DNA of 64,000 nt. Source: Chloroflexota bacterium. GTDB taxonomy: Bacteria > Chloroflexota > Anaerolineae > Anaerolineales > Villigracilaceae. The position numbers and the translations under genes were made by a program. Positions 14,052 through 21,920 of this stretch are shown one piece after another; position 1 is the first letter of the stretch; every line of letters begins with the position of its first letter. The notes below the pieces were generated by a model. It worked only from the letters and a program-made list of their open reading frames with translations, was not told the origin of the DNA and ran no database searches. Location of the stretch: contig VGNE01000007.1 of the NCBI GenBank assembly GCA_016866215.1, positions 33,565-97,564 on the forward strand, read 5' to 3'.

Positions 14052-16354
14052 TTCCTTGCACGCATTGTCCCGACGGTTATTATGTTGCTATTCCAATTTT
14101 CCACAGTCTTTAGGTTTCCTAATAAACGCGCTATTAGCCTTGAATAGCCAATTGTAATAGGCACTGTAGCAGGGAAGAAACTGCGCCAAGACATATAGGT
14201 AAAATGATATATTTGCCTAAGCAAATAGGTCATATCACGAAAATCAGAATCTGAGTGCAATTCAACTAACAAAGGTCTCGGAATACCTTGGAATGAAGTT
14301 TTTATATCTGTTGGGCCTGTAAGATGCAACAAACCTCTAGATTCATCTAATTGTAAAGCTAAACCTCGCTGAGGTACTCCGATACCTCTAATACTCCAAC
14401 TTTTCGTTTCGGGATTCCAATATTTATTTCCTTGTTGCGAAGGGTCAAAAATATAATATGGATGTATTTGAGAAATATCAAGAAACGCAAACTCAACCGT
14501 GAAATTATTTTCGGCTAACTCACCAACTACCGTTTTTATAGCAGAAATCTCAATGTCCTTGAGTCGTTTGTAAACATGACAAACTATCCTCACCTTATCG
14601 CCAATTTGCCAGGCATTTTGCTGTCGCACAAATTCAACAGCACCTCTGAGGCTTTCAATTAGTGCCTCTAAATATTTTTGATACTCAACTTCACGAGTTG
14701 CGCCCCAAATTAAATAGCGTCCATCACCCTGAAATAAACTGGTTATTCCAACATACTTTGTCTTAGAGCTAAGCCTGCTTGTTCCAGCATCAGCAGAACC
14801 TAAACCTACGACAATTTCGTGAGTTGTGGGTTTGATAGTTGAAATAACCCAAGGCATCCCATCAAGCTTTGCATAAATAGCTAAAGATATAGTATTAAGT
14901 AGATAAGCGACATCTTCACCAGGAGATTGTATTTTCTCTATTTGTATTGACTGAGTAGGCACACCTGCCATCATAAAAGTTGACTTACTTACAAAATATG
15001 GATTCGTATCGCCATACAAATGAATAAAATCTTCTTTGATCTGCACAATTGCTAAATCAGGCGACGAAGGCAATCTGTTTAATAGTTTTTCGGTTGCTTC
15101 TATATATGCTCGTGGAGATGAATCTGAACAAACTTCATACTCAAAACGAATGTTTGAAAGCCGATATTTTCCAATCAATCCATTTGGAAATGGATTTGAT
15201 CGCTTGTTATTGGTCCACATTTCAGCAGGGTAGCCACTCCTAAGTAGGTTTAAGAACTGCTCCACTCTGCCCTTATATTGCGCTTCACAAACAACAGCAA
15301 TAACTGGGGAATTTCTTTCGTTATGCAAATACATATATGGCCCAAAATTAGTAATACCTAAATCAGGCACTGAACCATTATTTCTTCCTTGCGCCCCAAA
15401 AAGCAAATTCGGTCTCTCCGCTGTAATTCTGTTTGGAAATCTTTTATCAGTAGACTCAATCACATTTCCAAATGATAACCCCAACTCACCTAAAACAATG
15501 GGTTTGTTTTTTAATAGATCAACAGTTTTTTTAATCAGCGCCAGCTTTTCTTTTGCTGTATTTATTGGCCGCCTAAGGTGATTTAGTTGATCTATTACTT
15601 GAGCAGCCTTATTGCCATAATACAAATTTATTACATCATGGAAATTTTCAAGCCGAGGTTCTAAATAGGCGTGGCTTGACTCAATTTCCGTAGCCCCCTC
15701 AGTATCAATAAGTTTTAAACTATTACCGTCAATACTGCTAACTTGTCCAACAGTTTCAAGTTTTCCTTGCGAATTTTCTTGATCACTCTCCAGCCTCTTA
15801 CAGACATATTTACCAATTACATCGTAACCTTTATCTTGAAGGTCAGAGATCGGGATATCAATGATATTAGAAGTAGCCAAATCCACAACTAATCCAAGAA
15901 AAGATTTATTATCATCATAGCGGAAAATTCTACAATCAACTTCATATTTCAAGAGTACTTCGAGATTTGGTATCGTTGGAAGTCCTAGTTTTTTAGCAGA
16001 TTGCGTTAACAGCAGCGCAGAATCTTGTTTACCCCAAAAGATAATCTTTTTGCCTCTTCGATTAATACGCAAATTATTTGATAACCATTCGAAAATACTA
16101 CCCTGAATCGCCCGCGCCAAAAGAGGCAGGTTTTCCAAGATTAATACCTCAAACTCATCCCCTAGCGGTTTTATACTTGATTTAATGGGAATGTTTTGAA
16201 CAAAATCAGATTCGGCATCATATCGAAAAGCATGAGTCTCAGAATTCTTACGAGTGAACTCGTCGTAAGATTCTTTATCCATACGCAACTTGCCTATTGT
16301 CGCTTTTTCAGAATTAAACTCAATAGGAATAATGTTTAGTACAAGACCAGCCAT
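14039..16354 (-). CDS. Long prokaryotic Argonaute with degenerate catalytic site
   Basis: A 771-residue protein, the length of a full N-PAZ-MID-PIWI Argonaute. The MID region shows DLAIVQIKEDF and NPYFVSKSTFMMAGVPTQSI (near 434-470), including the G(I/V)PxQ motif that lines the guide 5'-end pocket. The PIWI domain runs from about 500: PWVISTIKPTTHEIVVGLG, YVGITSLFQGDGRYL, CHVYKRLKDIE. It ends in the typical HFTYMSWRSFFPAT...IGYSRLIARLL near 717-745. The first aspartate of the DEDX tetrad is absent (VVGLGSAD where GIDxS is expected), and no acidic residue is apparent at the third and fourth positions, so target cutting is unlikely. This fits the long-B group, which recognises invading nucleic acid and triggers a partner effector. 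Start is fixed by AAGGTGG before the ATG. AT-rich relative to neighbours, suggesting transfer. Confidence 0.85.
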   Translation of the reverse strand: MAGLVLNIIPIEFNSEKATIGKLRMDKESYDEFTRKNSETHAFRYDAESDFVQNIPIKSSIKPLGDEFEVLILENLPLLARAIQGSIFEWLSNNLRINRRGKKIIFWGKQDSALLLTQSAKKLGLPTIPNLEVLLKYEVDCRIFRYDDNKSFLGLVVDLATSNIIDIPISDLQDKGYDVIGKYVCKRLESDQENSQGKLETVGQVSSIDGNSLKLIDTEGATEIESSHAYLEPRLENFHDVINLYYGNKAAQVIDQLNHLRRPINTAKEKLALIKKTVDLLKNKPIVLGELGLSFGNVIESTDKRFPNRITAERPNLLFGAQGRNNGSVPDLGITNFGPYMYLHNERNSPVIAVVCEAQYKGRVEQFLNLLRSGYPAEMWTNNKRSNPFPNGLIGKYRLSNIRFEYEVCSDSSPRAYIEATEKLLNRLPSSPDLAIVQIKEDFIHLYGDTNPYFVSKSTFMMAGVPTQSIQIEKIQSPGEDVAYLLNTISLAIYAKLDGMPWVISTIKPTTHEIVVGLGSADAGTSRLSSKTKYVGITSLFQGDGRYLIWGATREVEYQKYLEALIESLRGAVEFVRQQNAWQIGDKVRIVCHVYKRLKDIEISAIKTVVGELAENNFTVEFAFLDISQIHPYYIFDPSQQGNKYWNPETKSWSIRGIGVPQRGLALQLDESRGLLHLTGPTDIKTSFQGIPRPLLVELHSDSDFRDMTYLLRQIYHFTYMSWRSFFPATVPITIGYSRLIARLLGNLKTVENWNSNIITVGTMRARKWFL

Positions 16355-16420
16355 GTGTCCACCTTTTCCTTTTTATCAAAATTTTTTCGAGACTGAAATC
16401 ATTTTAATAATTGTTACAAA

Positions 16421-16454
16421 AGGGCGTTGGAGTTTATATAAACTCCAACGCCCT
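16421..16454. terminator. Perfect 34-bp palindrome, likely terminator
   Basis: Seventeen-base arms (AGGGCGTTGGAGTTTAT) meet without a spacer; the central TATA can form a tetraloop. On the minus strand it is followed by TTTTGTAAC. It separates the nrdJ/antitoxin side from the Argonaute operon and could end transcripts coming from nrdJ. Confidence 0.6.
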
Positions 16455-16467
16455 AAATTAACCGTTC

Positions 16468-16556
16468 CTAGCACTCACTAAACCCACAAGCATAACACTC
16501 GGGCGCACGTTGCCCGTGCAGCCTTCTTCATTGATCACCGCCGCCTCACCGCATTC
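16468..16556 (-). pseudogene. Second, broken copy of the nrdJ 3' end
   Basis: On the minus strand this reads ECGEAAVINEEGC, then after a 14-base net insertion with a frame change ECYACGFSEC and a stop. The true nrdJ ends CPDCGEAAVVNEEGCRKCYACGFSEC. The copy therefore represents the C-terminal zinc-ribbon tail of a related nrdJ, diverged at several bases. It lies directly downstream of the orphan antitoxin and next to the Argonaute island. Confidence 0.8.
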
Positions 16557-16563
16557 ATTAGAT

Positions 16564-16779
16564 TTAGTCAACATTTCGCTCACTCCGAATTTCTGCGGCA
16601 AGTTGATCAAGGGTAATCCACGCCTTGCCTGTATCTTTTATCTTGGTGCGTTCTGGCGAGACAAGTAATGCAACGACAGTACCCTGGTCTGTAATTTGGA
16701 TTTCCTCGCCCATTCTAACCACCGAACGAACAAGCTCGCTAGCTTTTGCTTTGAGTTCAAGAACAGTAACTGTTTTCAT
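16564..16779 (-). CDS. Phd/YefM-family antitoxin, apparently without its toxin
   Basis: A 71-residue protein starting MKTVTVLELKAKASELVRSV with a typical Phd/YefM N-terminal DNA-binding fold (TDQGTVVALLVSPE) and a C-terminal toxin-neutralising tail. Such antitoxins repress their own operon and block a partner toxin, often of the Doc, RelE or PIN type. Here the gene is followed within a few bases by the nrdJ-tail remnant, and no toxin frame is present on either side. It is either an orphan left by recombination or a solo regulator. Confidence 0.8.
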   Translation of the reverse strand: MKTVTVLELKAKASELVRSVVRMGEEIQITDQGTVVALLVSPERTKIKDTGKAWITLDQLAAEIRSERNVD

Positions 16780-16850
16780 TTTGTTACTCCGTTCTGCAAG
16801 CGGGCGAGTTTCCTCGCCCGCTTCATCCTTCAGCCTTTATCCTTCTCTTA

Positions 16851-19800
16851 TCAACACTCACTAAACCCACATGCATAGCACTTGCGGCAGCCTTCTTCGT
16901 TCACCACCGCCGCTTCGCCGCAATCGGGACACAGGTCACCGATCTTCATGGCTCGCGCGGCTTCGTTCTCGATGGTATGTCCACTGCCGTTTCCACCATT
17001 GGATTTCTCCTCGACTGCGGCTGCCATACCGGATTTCTCGCGCAGATATTGATCCAACACCTGTCCAATTCCGTCCGGAAGGGATCGTACGCGGTTGATG
17101 CCAAAGCCCAGCGAACGTCCTCCGCCAATGCCGATGAGTTGAACGACAATTTCGCGCATGCGGTCCACTGGCACGATGGGCGAAGCCATCCGCAAAATAT
17201 AGGAGATCAGCCGTCCGATCGCTTCCGAGACAGCGGCGGTCTCGGAGCCGGCTTTGGCCGTATTCACAAAGGCCTCAAATGGTTGAGTCCCGCCGTTCTC
17301 GTTGATGGTAATGAAGGCTTTTCCGGCGGGAGTCTCGATGTTGAACGTGCGACCGGTCAACGCTTTGGGGCGCGGCTTCTTCGTCCCGTGCCAGATGTCT
17401 GCTTGAGCAGGAGCAACTTCGGGCGCAGCTTGAGGCGCTTTCTTATCCGCAGTGGCTTTTGTTTCCAGCACAACGATATCGCGCGAGCCAGTCACGTACA
17501 CCGTGATGCCCTTGCAACCGAGTTCCCACGCCATCATGTAAGCCTTGGCAACATCCTCTTCGGTGGCATTCTCATGGAAGTTGACGGTCTTCGAAAGCGA
17601 GTTATCCACAAAAGCCTGGAGCGCGCCCTGCATGAGCACATGCTCCTCGGCAGAAATATCAGCAGAGACCACAAAGGTATCGCGTACGGCTTGCGGAATT
17701 TCAGTGATGTTCTGGCAGGTGCCATCGTGCATCACCCGCTCGACAATTTCCTGCCGCTTCTCTTCACCGAGTCCAAGTTTCTTCAAGGCTTCATCGAAAC
17801 GCGGACTTGCGTAAGTTAATTTCAGATCCTTGCCATTGTCATTGACGTGACGAATATATGCGAGCGCGAAGACGGGTTCACAGCCATAGCCTTCACAACC
17901 TGCGACGGTTGCGATGGTGCCAGTGGGCGCGACAGTGGTCTGCGCGGCGTTGCGAATTCCATGACTCTTAATCCCGTTGATAATCGCATCCCACTTAACC
18001 TCGGGCATGCCCCAGTTATTCTGATAGTCCATCAGCGATTTGGGCGCCTGCCATTTGATATCGTCCATATCGTAGATCGAGCCTTCGATGGCAGGGAAAG
18101 GTCCGCGTTCTTCGGCGAGTTCAATACTGGTCTTCATCGAGTGATAGCGGATGAATTCCATGATCTGCGCGCCAAACTCCTGACCTTCCTTCGAACCATA
18201 ACGCACGCCCACGTGATACATCAAATCGGCGAGTCCCATGATGCCGAGTCCAATACGGCGCGCGCGAAGTGCGGCTTCCTTCAATTGAGGAACAGCAGGC
18301 ACATACGCATTGGCTTCCACCACATCATCGAGGAAGCGCGTGGAGGTGACAACACTCTGGCGCAAAGTTTCCCAATCTACCGTATTATTTGGTCCGCAAT
18401 GCTCATTGAGATTCACAGAACCGAGACAGCAGTTTTCGTATGGTCCAAGCCATTGTTCTCCGCACGGATTTGTCGCCTCCAACGGATACAAATGCGGAAC
18501 AGGATTTCCGCGATTAGCCGCATCCAAAAATAACATGCCGGGCTCGCCATTATGATGCGCCTGTTTCACAATTTTATTGAACAACTCACGCGCATTTACT
18601 TTTCGATAAGTATTGATCGTAATTCCAGCGGCTTCGACTTGTTCGAGTGTGCCGCTGAATCCTTTTTGCTTCATTTCTATCATATCGGGGAACCGCAACG
18701 CCCACTCTTTATCATCCTTTACGGCTTGCATGAATGCATCGGTAACTCCAACGGAAATATTAAAGTTGGTAATTTGATTCTCGTTGATCTTGCAAGTGAT
18801 AAAATCTTCCACATCTGGATGATCCACCCGCAGCACGGCCATATTGGCTCCGCGGCGTGTGTTGTGTGTGACCATACCATAAGCAAGATAAGTGTGATTT
18901 TCGGCAACTTCCAAATCCAGTGTGAGAGATTTTCCTGCTTCTTCCACTCCGCGAACTTCCACAAACCAGTATCCTTCCATAGAGGGCGCATTCTCGAAGG
19001 ATTCAGGATAATCCTGTTTTAATAGATCATAACCTGAACGAGTCAAATTACGCTCATCGCGTAAATAACGCAACACTTTACGGCGTAGATTTGGTTCAGT
19101 TGCGCGGAAATTAATATTTCTACCACGTCCCTTCTTATCCATTTGCCCAAGGGTTATCTCTTCTAAAATCGGTTGAAGCCAATACTTTGCATTTGGCAAA
19201 ATATAGGATGTCTCACGGCGTAAATCGCTTTCCCATGAATAAGCGGATACGAATCGCGAACGCTGGTCACATCCGATCTTCTCGCGCCACGCCTGCAAAC
19301 CAACCGTGGATGTGATCTTTACATAGTATGTATCCGAATCACCCCAACGATCCAGCCCTGCGGAAACAGTCCGCATTTGCACAGGGCAGCCCAATCCAAT
19401 CAATAAAGTGGAAACTTCACGCGCCAAACGCACAGAGGATGTTCCGAGGTTGGGATAGCCATATGTTAAGGTACCATCCGCTTCAAATAGACCGCGCAGG
19501 TATGCACCCACAATATTTTGCGGAGACTGACGGATCAATCGCGGAACGGACACATCGTGGCTTCCTTGTTTCTCCAAACCGTTCAACAACAAAAATTCCT
19601 TGATCGCGCGATTATCCATAACGAACGTCACAGAATGATCATTCGGCTTTTGCATTTTATGAACATTTACATTGAAGAGGCGTTCGAGCAAAAGGGGTAT
19701 TTCTTCCATAAGATAGGAAGAGTGAGCCACGCTGACTCCCACACGATGGTCATCATCACCCTTTGCCATAAATCCATCGCCAGCAAGATAGCCCAGGAAG

Positions 19801-20765
19801 AAGGCAAATTCTTCGTCCAAAATAGAGGGAAGTTCAGGCATGACCTGATTTCCATGCTTCTGCGTCGGCTTCTTCAATATTTGTAATTTACCCGCATGTT
19901 CACCCAAACGGACAAGAATCCAGTCACCTTGCGCCAGATCCTGTATCTCGCGCCACTGCGGACCGTTGTCGGTCATCACTTTAACTTTATGATTCGGCGT
20001 GCCTGTAATGCTTAATCCCTCGCGGGTATGCACGCGCAAAACATCGGCAACACCGTTGTTATATCCACGCGGAGAATCCTTCACACCTTCATCAGTAGGA
20101 ACAGAAAGTTGATGTTCCTGCCAGCCAGAGATTTCTGAATTCACAATTTCATCAAGGCGCAAGAGACCCTTGTTTGTAAACACCAATGTATCGGGCAAAA
20201 GACAACCGCCCTGCGCGATCTCCCCAAACGCGTGATCATATACTTTCAAGAATCCAACCGGTCCGGTGGCCTGCCCTGCGGAGGTGAGCACCATCGAACC
20301 ACGTGGTCTTAATCTTGAAAATGAAAAACCATTTCCGCCGCCTGTCTGCTGGATCAATGCGGCGTCGCGTAAAGTTTGGAAGATGCCCGCGCTATCGCGT
20401 CCCATGTCATCGGTGATCGGGAGAACAAAACACGCAGCAAGCTGACCTAAAGGAGTCCCCGCACCTGTAAAGGTTGGAGAGTTCGGGAAAAACTTTTTGC
20501 TGGATAGTAAATGGTAATACTCAACCGTGCGCTTCTGAACGTCCGCGCCCCATTGTTCTTCGACCTTCGCAACGTGATACGCCACGCGCCAGAACATCTC
20601 TTCCACATTTTCGGCAGGCTTGCCATCGTCACCGCGGCGAACGTAACGCTTCATCAACACCTGACGCGCGTTATCTGTGAGAGATGCCCTTGGCAGTCCC
20701 TTCGCCATGGCCGGCGTGGACAGCAAACCGTTTTTTACTTTGGGTTCAGCAGATTTCGCAATCAT
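16851..20765 (-). CDS. nrdJ: Class II (B12-dependent) ribonucleotide reductase with intein
   Basis: A precursor of 1304 residues from the ATG at 20765, which follows CAGGAGAG. After removal of a 448-residue intein the enzyme would be ~856 residues. It makes deoxyribonucleotides using an adenosylcobalamin radical. Host motifs include FFPNSPTFTGAGTPLGQL, QQTGGGNGFSFSRLRP, TRRGANMAVL, TNPCGEQWLG and APTGTIATVAG. The C-terminal zinc-ribbon CPDCGEA...CRKCYACGFSEC carries the shuttle cysteines. The intein sits exactly before TRRGANM, a nucleotide-binding segment. nrdR lies upstream on the same strand, with a hairpin between them. No cobalamin riboswitch is recognisable before the gene. Confidence 0.95.
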   Translation of the reverse strand: MIAKSAEPKVKNGLLSTPAMAKGLPRASLTDNARQVLMKRYVRRGDDGKPAENVEEMFWRVAYHVAKVEEQWGADVQKRTVEYYHLLSSKKFFPNSPTFTGAGTPLGQLAACFVLPITDDMGRDSAGIFQTLRDAALIQQTGGGNGFSFSRLRPRGSMVLTSAGQATGPVGFLKVYDHAFGEIAQGGCLLPDTLVFTNKGLLRLDEIVNSEISGWQEHQLSVPTDEGVKDSPRGYNNGVADVLRVHTREGLSITGTPNHKVKVMTDNGPQWREIQDLAQGDWILVRLGEHAGKLQILKKPTQKHGNQVMPELPSILDEEFAFFLGYLAGDGFMAKGDDDHRVGVSVAHSSYLMEEIPLLLERLFNVNVHKMQKPNDHSVTFVMDNRAIKEFLLLNGLEKQGSHDVSVPRLIRQSPQNIVGAYLRGLFEADGTLTYGYPNLGTSSVRLAREVSTLLIGLGCPVQMRTVSAGLDRWGDSDTYYVKITSTVGLQAWREKIGCDQRSRFVSAYSWESDLRRETSYILPNAKYWLQPILEEITLGQMDKKGRGRNINFRATEPNLRRKVLRYLRDERNLTRSGYDLLKQDYPESFENAPSMEGYWFVEVRGVEEAGKSLTLDLEVAENHTYLAYGMVTHNTRRGANMAVLRVDHPDVEDFITCKINENQITNFNISVGVTDAFMQAVKDDKEWALRFPDMIEMKQKGFSGTLEQVEAAGITINTYRKVNARELFNKIVKQAHHNGEPGMLFLDAANRGNPVPHLYPLEATNPCGEQWLGPYENCCLGSVNLNEHCGPNNTVDWETLRQSVVTSTRFLDDVVEANAYVPAVPQLKEAALRARRIGLGIMGLADLMYHVGVRYGSKEGQEFGAQIMEFIRYHSMKTSIELAEERGPFPAIEGSIYDMDDIKWQAPKSLMDYQNNWGMPEVKWDAIINGIKSHGIRNAAQTTVAPTGTIATVAGCEGYGCEPVFALAYIRHVNDNGKDLKLTYASPRFDEALKKLGLGEEKRQEIVERVMHDGTCQNITEIPQAVRDTFVVSADISAEEHVLMQGALQAFVDNSLSKTVNFHENATEEDVAKAYMMAWELGCKGITVYVTGSRDIVVLETKATADKKAPQAAPEVAPAQADIWHGTKKPRPKALTGRTFNIETPAGKAFITINENGGTQPFEAFVNTAKAGSETAAVSEAIGRLISYILRMASPIVPVDRMREIVVQLIGIGGGRSLGFGINRVRSLPDGIGQVLDQYLREKSGMAAAVEEKSNGGNGSGHTIENEAARAMKIGDLCPDCGEAAVVNEEGCRKCYACGFSEC
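18861..20204 (-). mobile_element. Intein with LAGLIDADG homing endonuclease in NrdJ
   Basis: 448 in-frame codons from Cys (CLLPDTLVFT, block A) to HN (NHTYLAYGMVTHN, block G), followed by the extein residue Thr. GTPNHKVKV is splicing block B with its TxxH histidine. LGYLAGDGF and LRGLFEADGTL are the two LAGLIDADG helices, so the endonuclease appears intact. The flanking extein sequence is ...FGEIAQGG / TRRGANM. All splicing residues (Cys1, penultimate His, terminal Asn, Thr+1) are present, so protein splicing should work. Confidence 0.93.
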
Positions 20766-20803
20766 TTGGTACTCTCCTGTAAAATTTGGTGTATTGAACA
20801 AAA

Positions 20804-20848
20804 CAGGCAAAGATGGGTCTCCGCCAGCAACGGAGACATCCTTGCCTG
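20804..20848 (-). terminator. Hairpin with U-run between nrdR and nrdJ
   Basis: On the minus strand CAGGCAAGGATGTCTCCG pairs with CGGAGACCCATCTTTGCCTG and is followed by TTTTG. It begins four bases after the nrdR stop and ends 38 bases before the nrdJ start, leaving little room for a separate promoter. It may act as a partial terminator or processing site that sets nrdJ expression from the nrdR transcript. Confidence 0.7.
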
Positions 20849-20852
20849 AAAA

Positions 20853-21302
20853 TTAATCCTCGAGTAACTTATCTATTTCGGTGCGGATAGACTTTAGATC
20901 ATCGAATCCCAAATACACGATCGCATAACGGACATAAGCGATCAGGTCAACTTCCTTCAAGGTAGCTATGACAAGATCCCCCACAACTCGTGAGGAAACT
21001 TCGGCTTTGCCCAGCCTGGTCAGTTGAGTCTCCACTTGTCCGATCATACGCTCGATATCCGCGGCAGAGACTGGACGCTTGGCACACGAAATGCGGATGC
21101 CGCGTGCCAGTTTCTCACGGTCAAACTCCTCCCGCGCGCCATCTTGTTTGATGATGAGCGGCGTAGCCAGGATGGGACGTTCATAACTGCTAAAGCGCTG
21201 CCTGCACTTCAAGCATTCGCGGCGGCGGCGAATACCCCCGTGGCTGTCGTGGGAAGTATCCAAAACCTTGGAATCATGGTGTTTGCAATACGGACAACGC
21301 AT
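20853..21302 (-). CDS. nrdR: Transcriptional repressor NrdR
   Basis: A 149-residue NrdR, the ATP/dATP-sensing repressor of ribonucleotide reductase genes. The N-terminal zinc ribbon (MRCPYCKHHDSKV...RRRECLKCRQRF) and the ATP-cone (PLIIKQDGAREEFDREKLARGI) are complete and of usual length. It is immediately upstream of nrdJ on the same strand, so it probably controls both itself and nrdJ. Two candidate NrdR boxes lie 37-78 bases upstream of its start. Confidence 0.95.
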   Translation of the reverse strand: MRCPYCKHHDSKVLDTSHDSHGGIRRRRECLKCRQRFSSYERPILATPLIIKQDGAREEFDREKLARGIRISCAKRPVSAADIERMIGQVETQLTRLGKAEVSSRVVGDLVIATLKEVDLIAYVRYAIVYLGFDDLKSIRTEIDKLLED

Positions 21303-21338
21303 CCGAAAAGTGCTCCAATTTTAGAACGAATGTCCTAG

Positions 21339-21380
21339 CCATATATGGGCAGTATCATCTCATATCCCCGTATATATGGT
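21339..21380 (-). promoter_or_regulatory. Pair of candidate NrdR boxes
   Basis: Two AT-rich palindromic sites, CCATATATGGG (21339) and CCGTATATATGGT (21368), are centred about 30 bases, close to three helical turns, apart upstream of nrdR. NrdR typically binds paired palindromes spaced by whole helical turns upstream of its target operons. Assignment is by position and symmetry only. Confidence 0.6.
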
Positions 21381-21672
21381 TAAAGTGTTTGGCATTTTAG
21401 CATCAACCCAAAGTATTGGCAAGGGATGAAAGGTATGAGCGAATCTTAAAATATTGCAGACATTTCCCCCGCTTCATTCTTAACTGAAAATTGACTCTGT
21501 TTCAACAGGCTTTTTGAAATCAGTATGCATCGTGAGGTCGTGCTCTTCACGCATAAGGATCTCCCTTGATGACGCGCCAGGGAGCGCAGTGCGGCACAAT
21601 ATCACTGCCAGGAAACAAGTCGTGGCACAATAAAAAAAAGGGCGCATAGTCCGCTTGTAAGCAAAGTCCGCT

Positions 21673-21701
21673 TTGACAAATCCCCCCTACCCTGCTATAC
21701 T
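21673..21701 (+). promoter_or_regulatory. Consensus sigma-70 promoter
   Basis: TTGACA, exactly 17 bases, then TATACT. It is the closest match to a sigma-70 consensus noticed in the window and is predicted to start transcription near 21708, ahead of a terminator-bearing leader and the RNase J gene. Confidence 0.75.
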
Positions 21702-21707
21702 CGCATC

Positions 21708-21818
21708 AGTTTGAGTTGACTATTACTGCCACAGGGTTGGCAGTTTGTTTGGTAAGGCGTTTGTGTTTGAAACCTGCACAGGGACCTCGCGCGAGCAAGT
21801 CAGCGGAGGTCTTTTTTT
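21708..21818 (+). ncRNA. Putative small RNA or attenuated leader upstream of RNase J
   Basis: Starting at the consensus promoter, ~110 bases contain a hairpin CTGCCA/TGGCAG (21726-21743) and end in an intrinsic terminator, GACCTC (21783)/GAGGTC (21806) followed by seven T. RNase J starts 102 bases further on. It matches no riboswitch, 6S, SRP or tmRNA pattern that I know. It may be a free small RNA or a leader whose terminator attenuates rnj. The rest of the 21303-21672 gap holds only the NrdR boxes as far as I can see. Confidence 0.6.
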
Positions 21819-21920
21819 ATTCGAAGTTGGCGTAAGAAAACAACTACCACCAAAATATTGACCTTATCCGCCGCAGGCGGTTTAAATAAATCCATTAATC
21901 AAAGAGGTATATAATATTAT

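Noticed and set aside
16977..17819. 280-codon plus-strand frame opposite nrdJ
   Set aside because: Antisense shadow; nrdJ on the other strand has clear family motifs throughout.
20765..21302. Cobalamin riboswitch controlling nrdJ
   Set aside because: No B12-box-like sequence or adequate leader exists upstream of nrdJ; the gap is 87 bases and taken up by a terminator-like hairpin.
21708..21818. 6S RNA or known riboswitch
   Set aside because: The 5' and 3' ends do not pair into the long 6S rod, and no known riboswitch core motif is recognisable.
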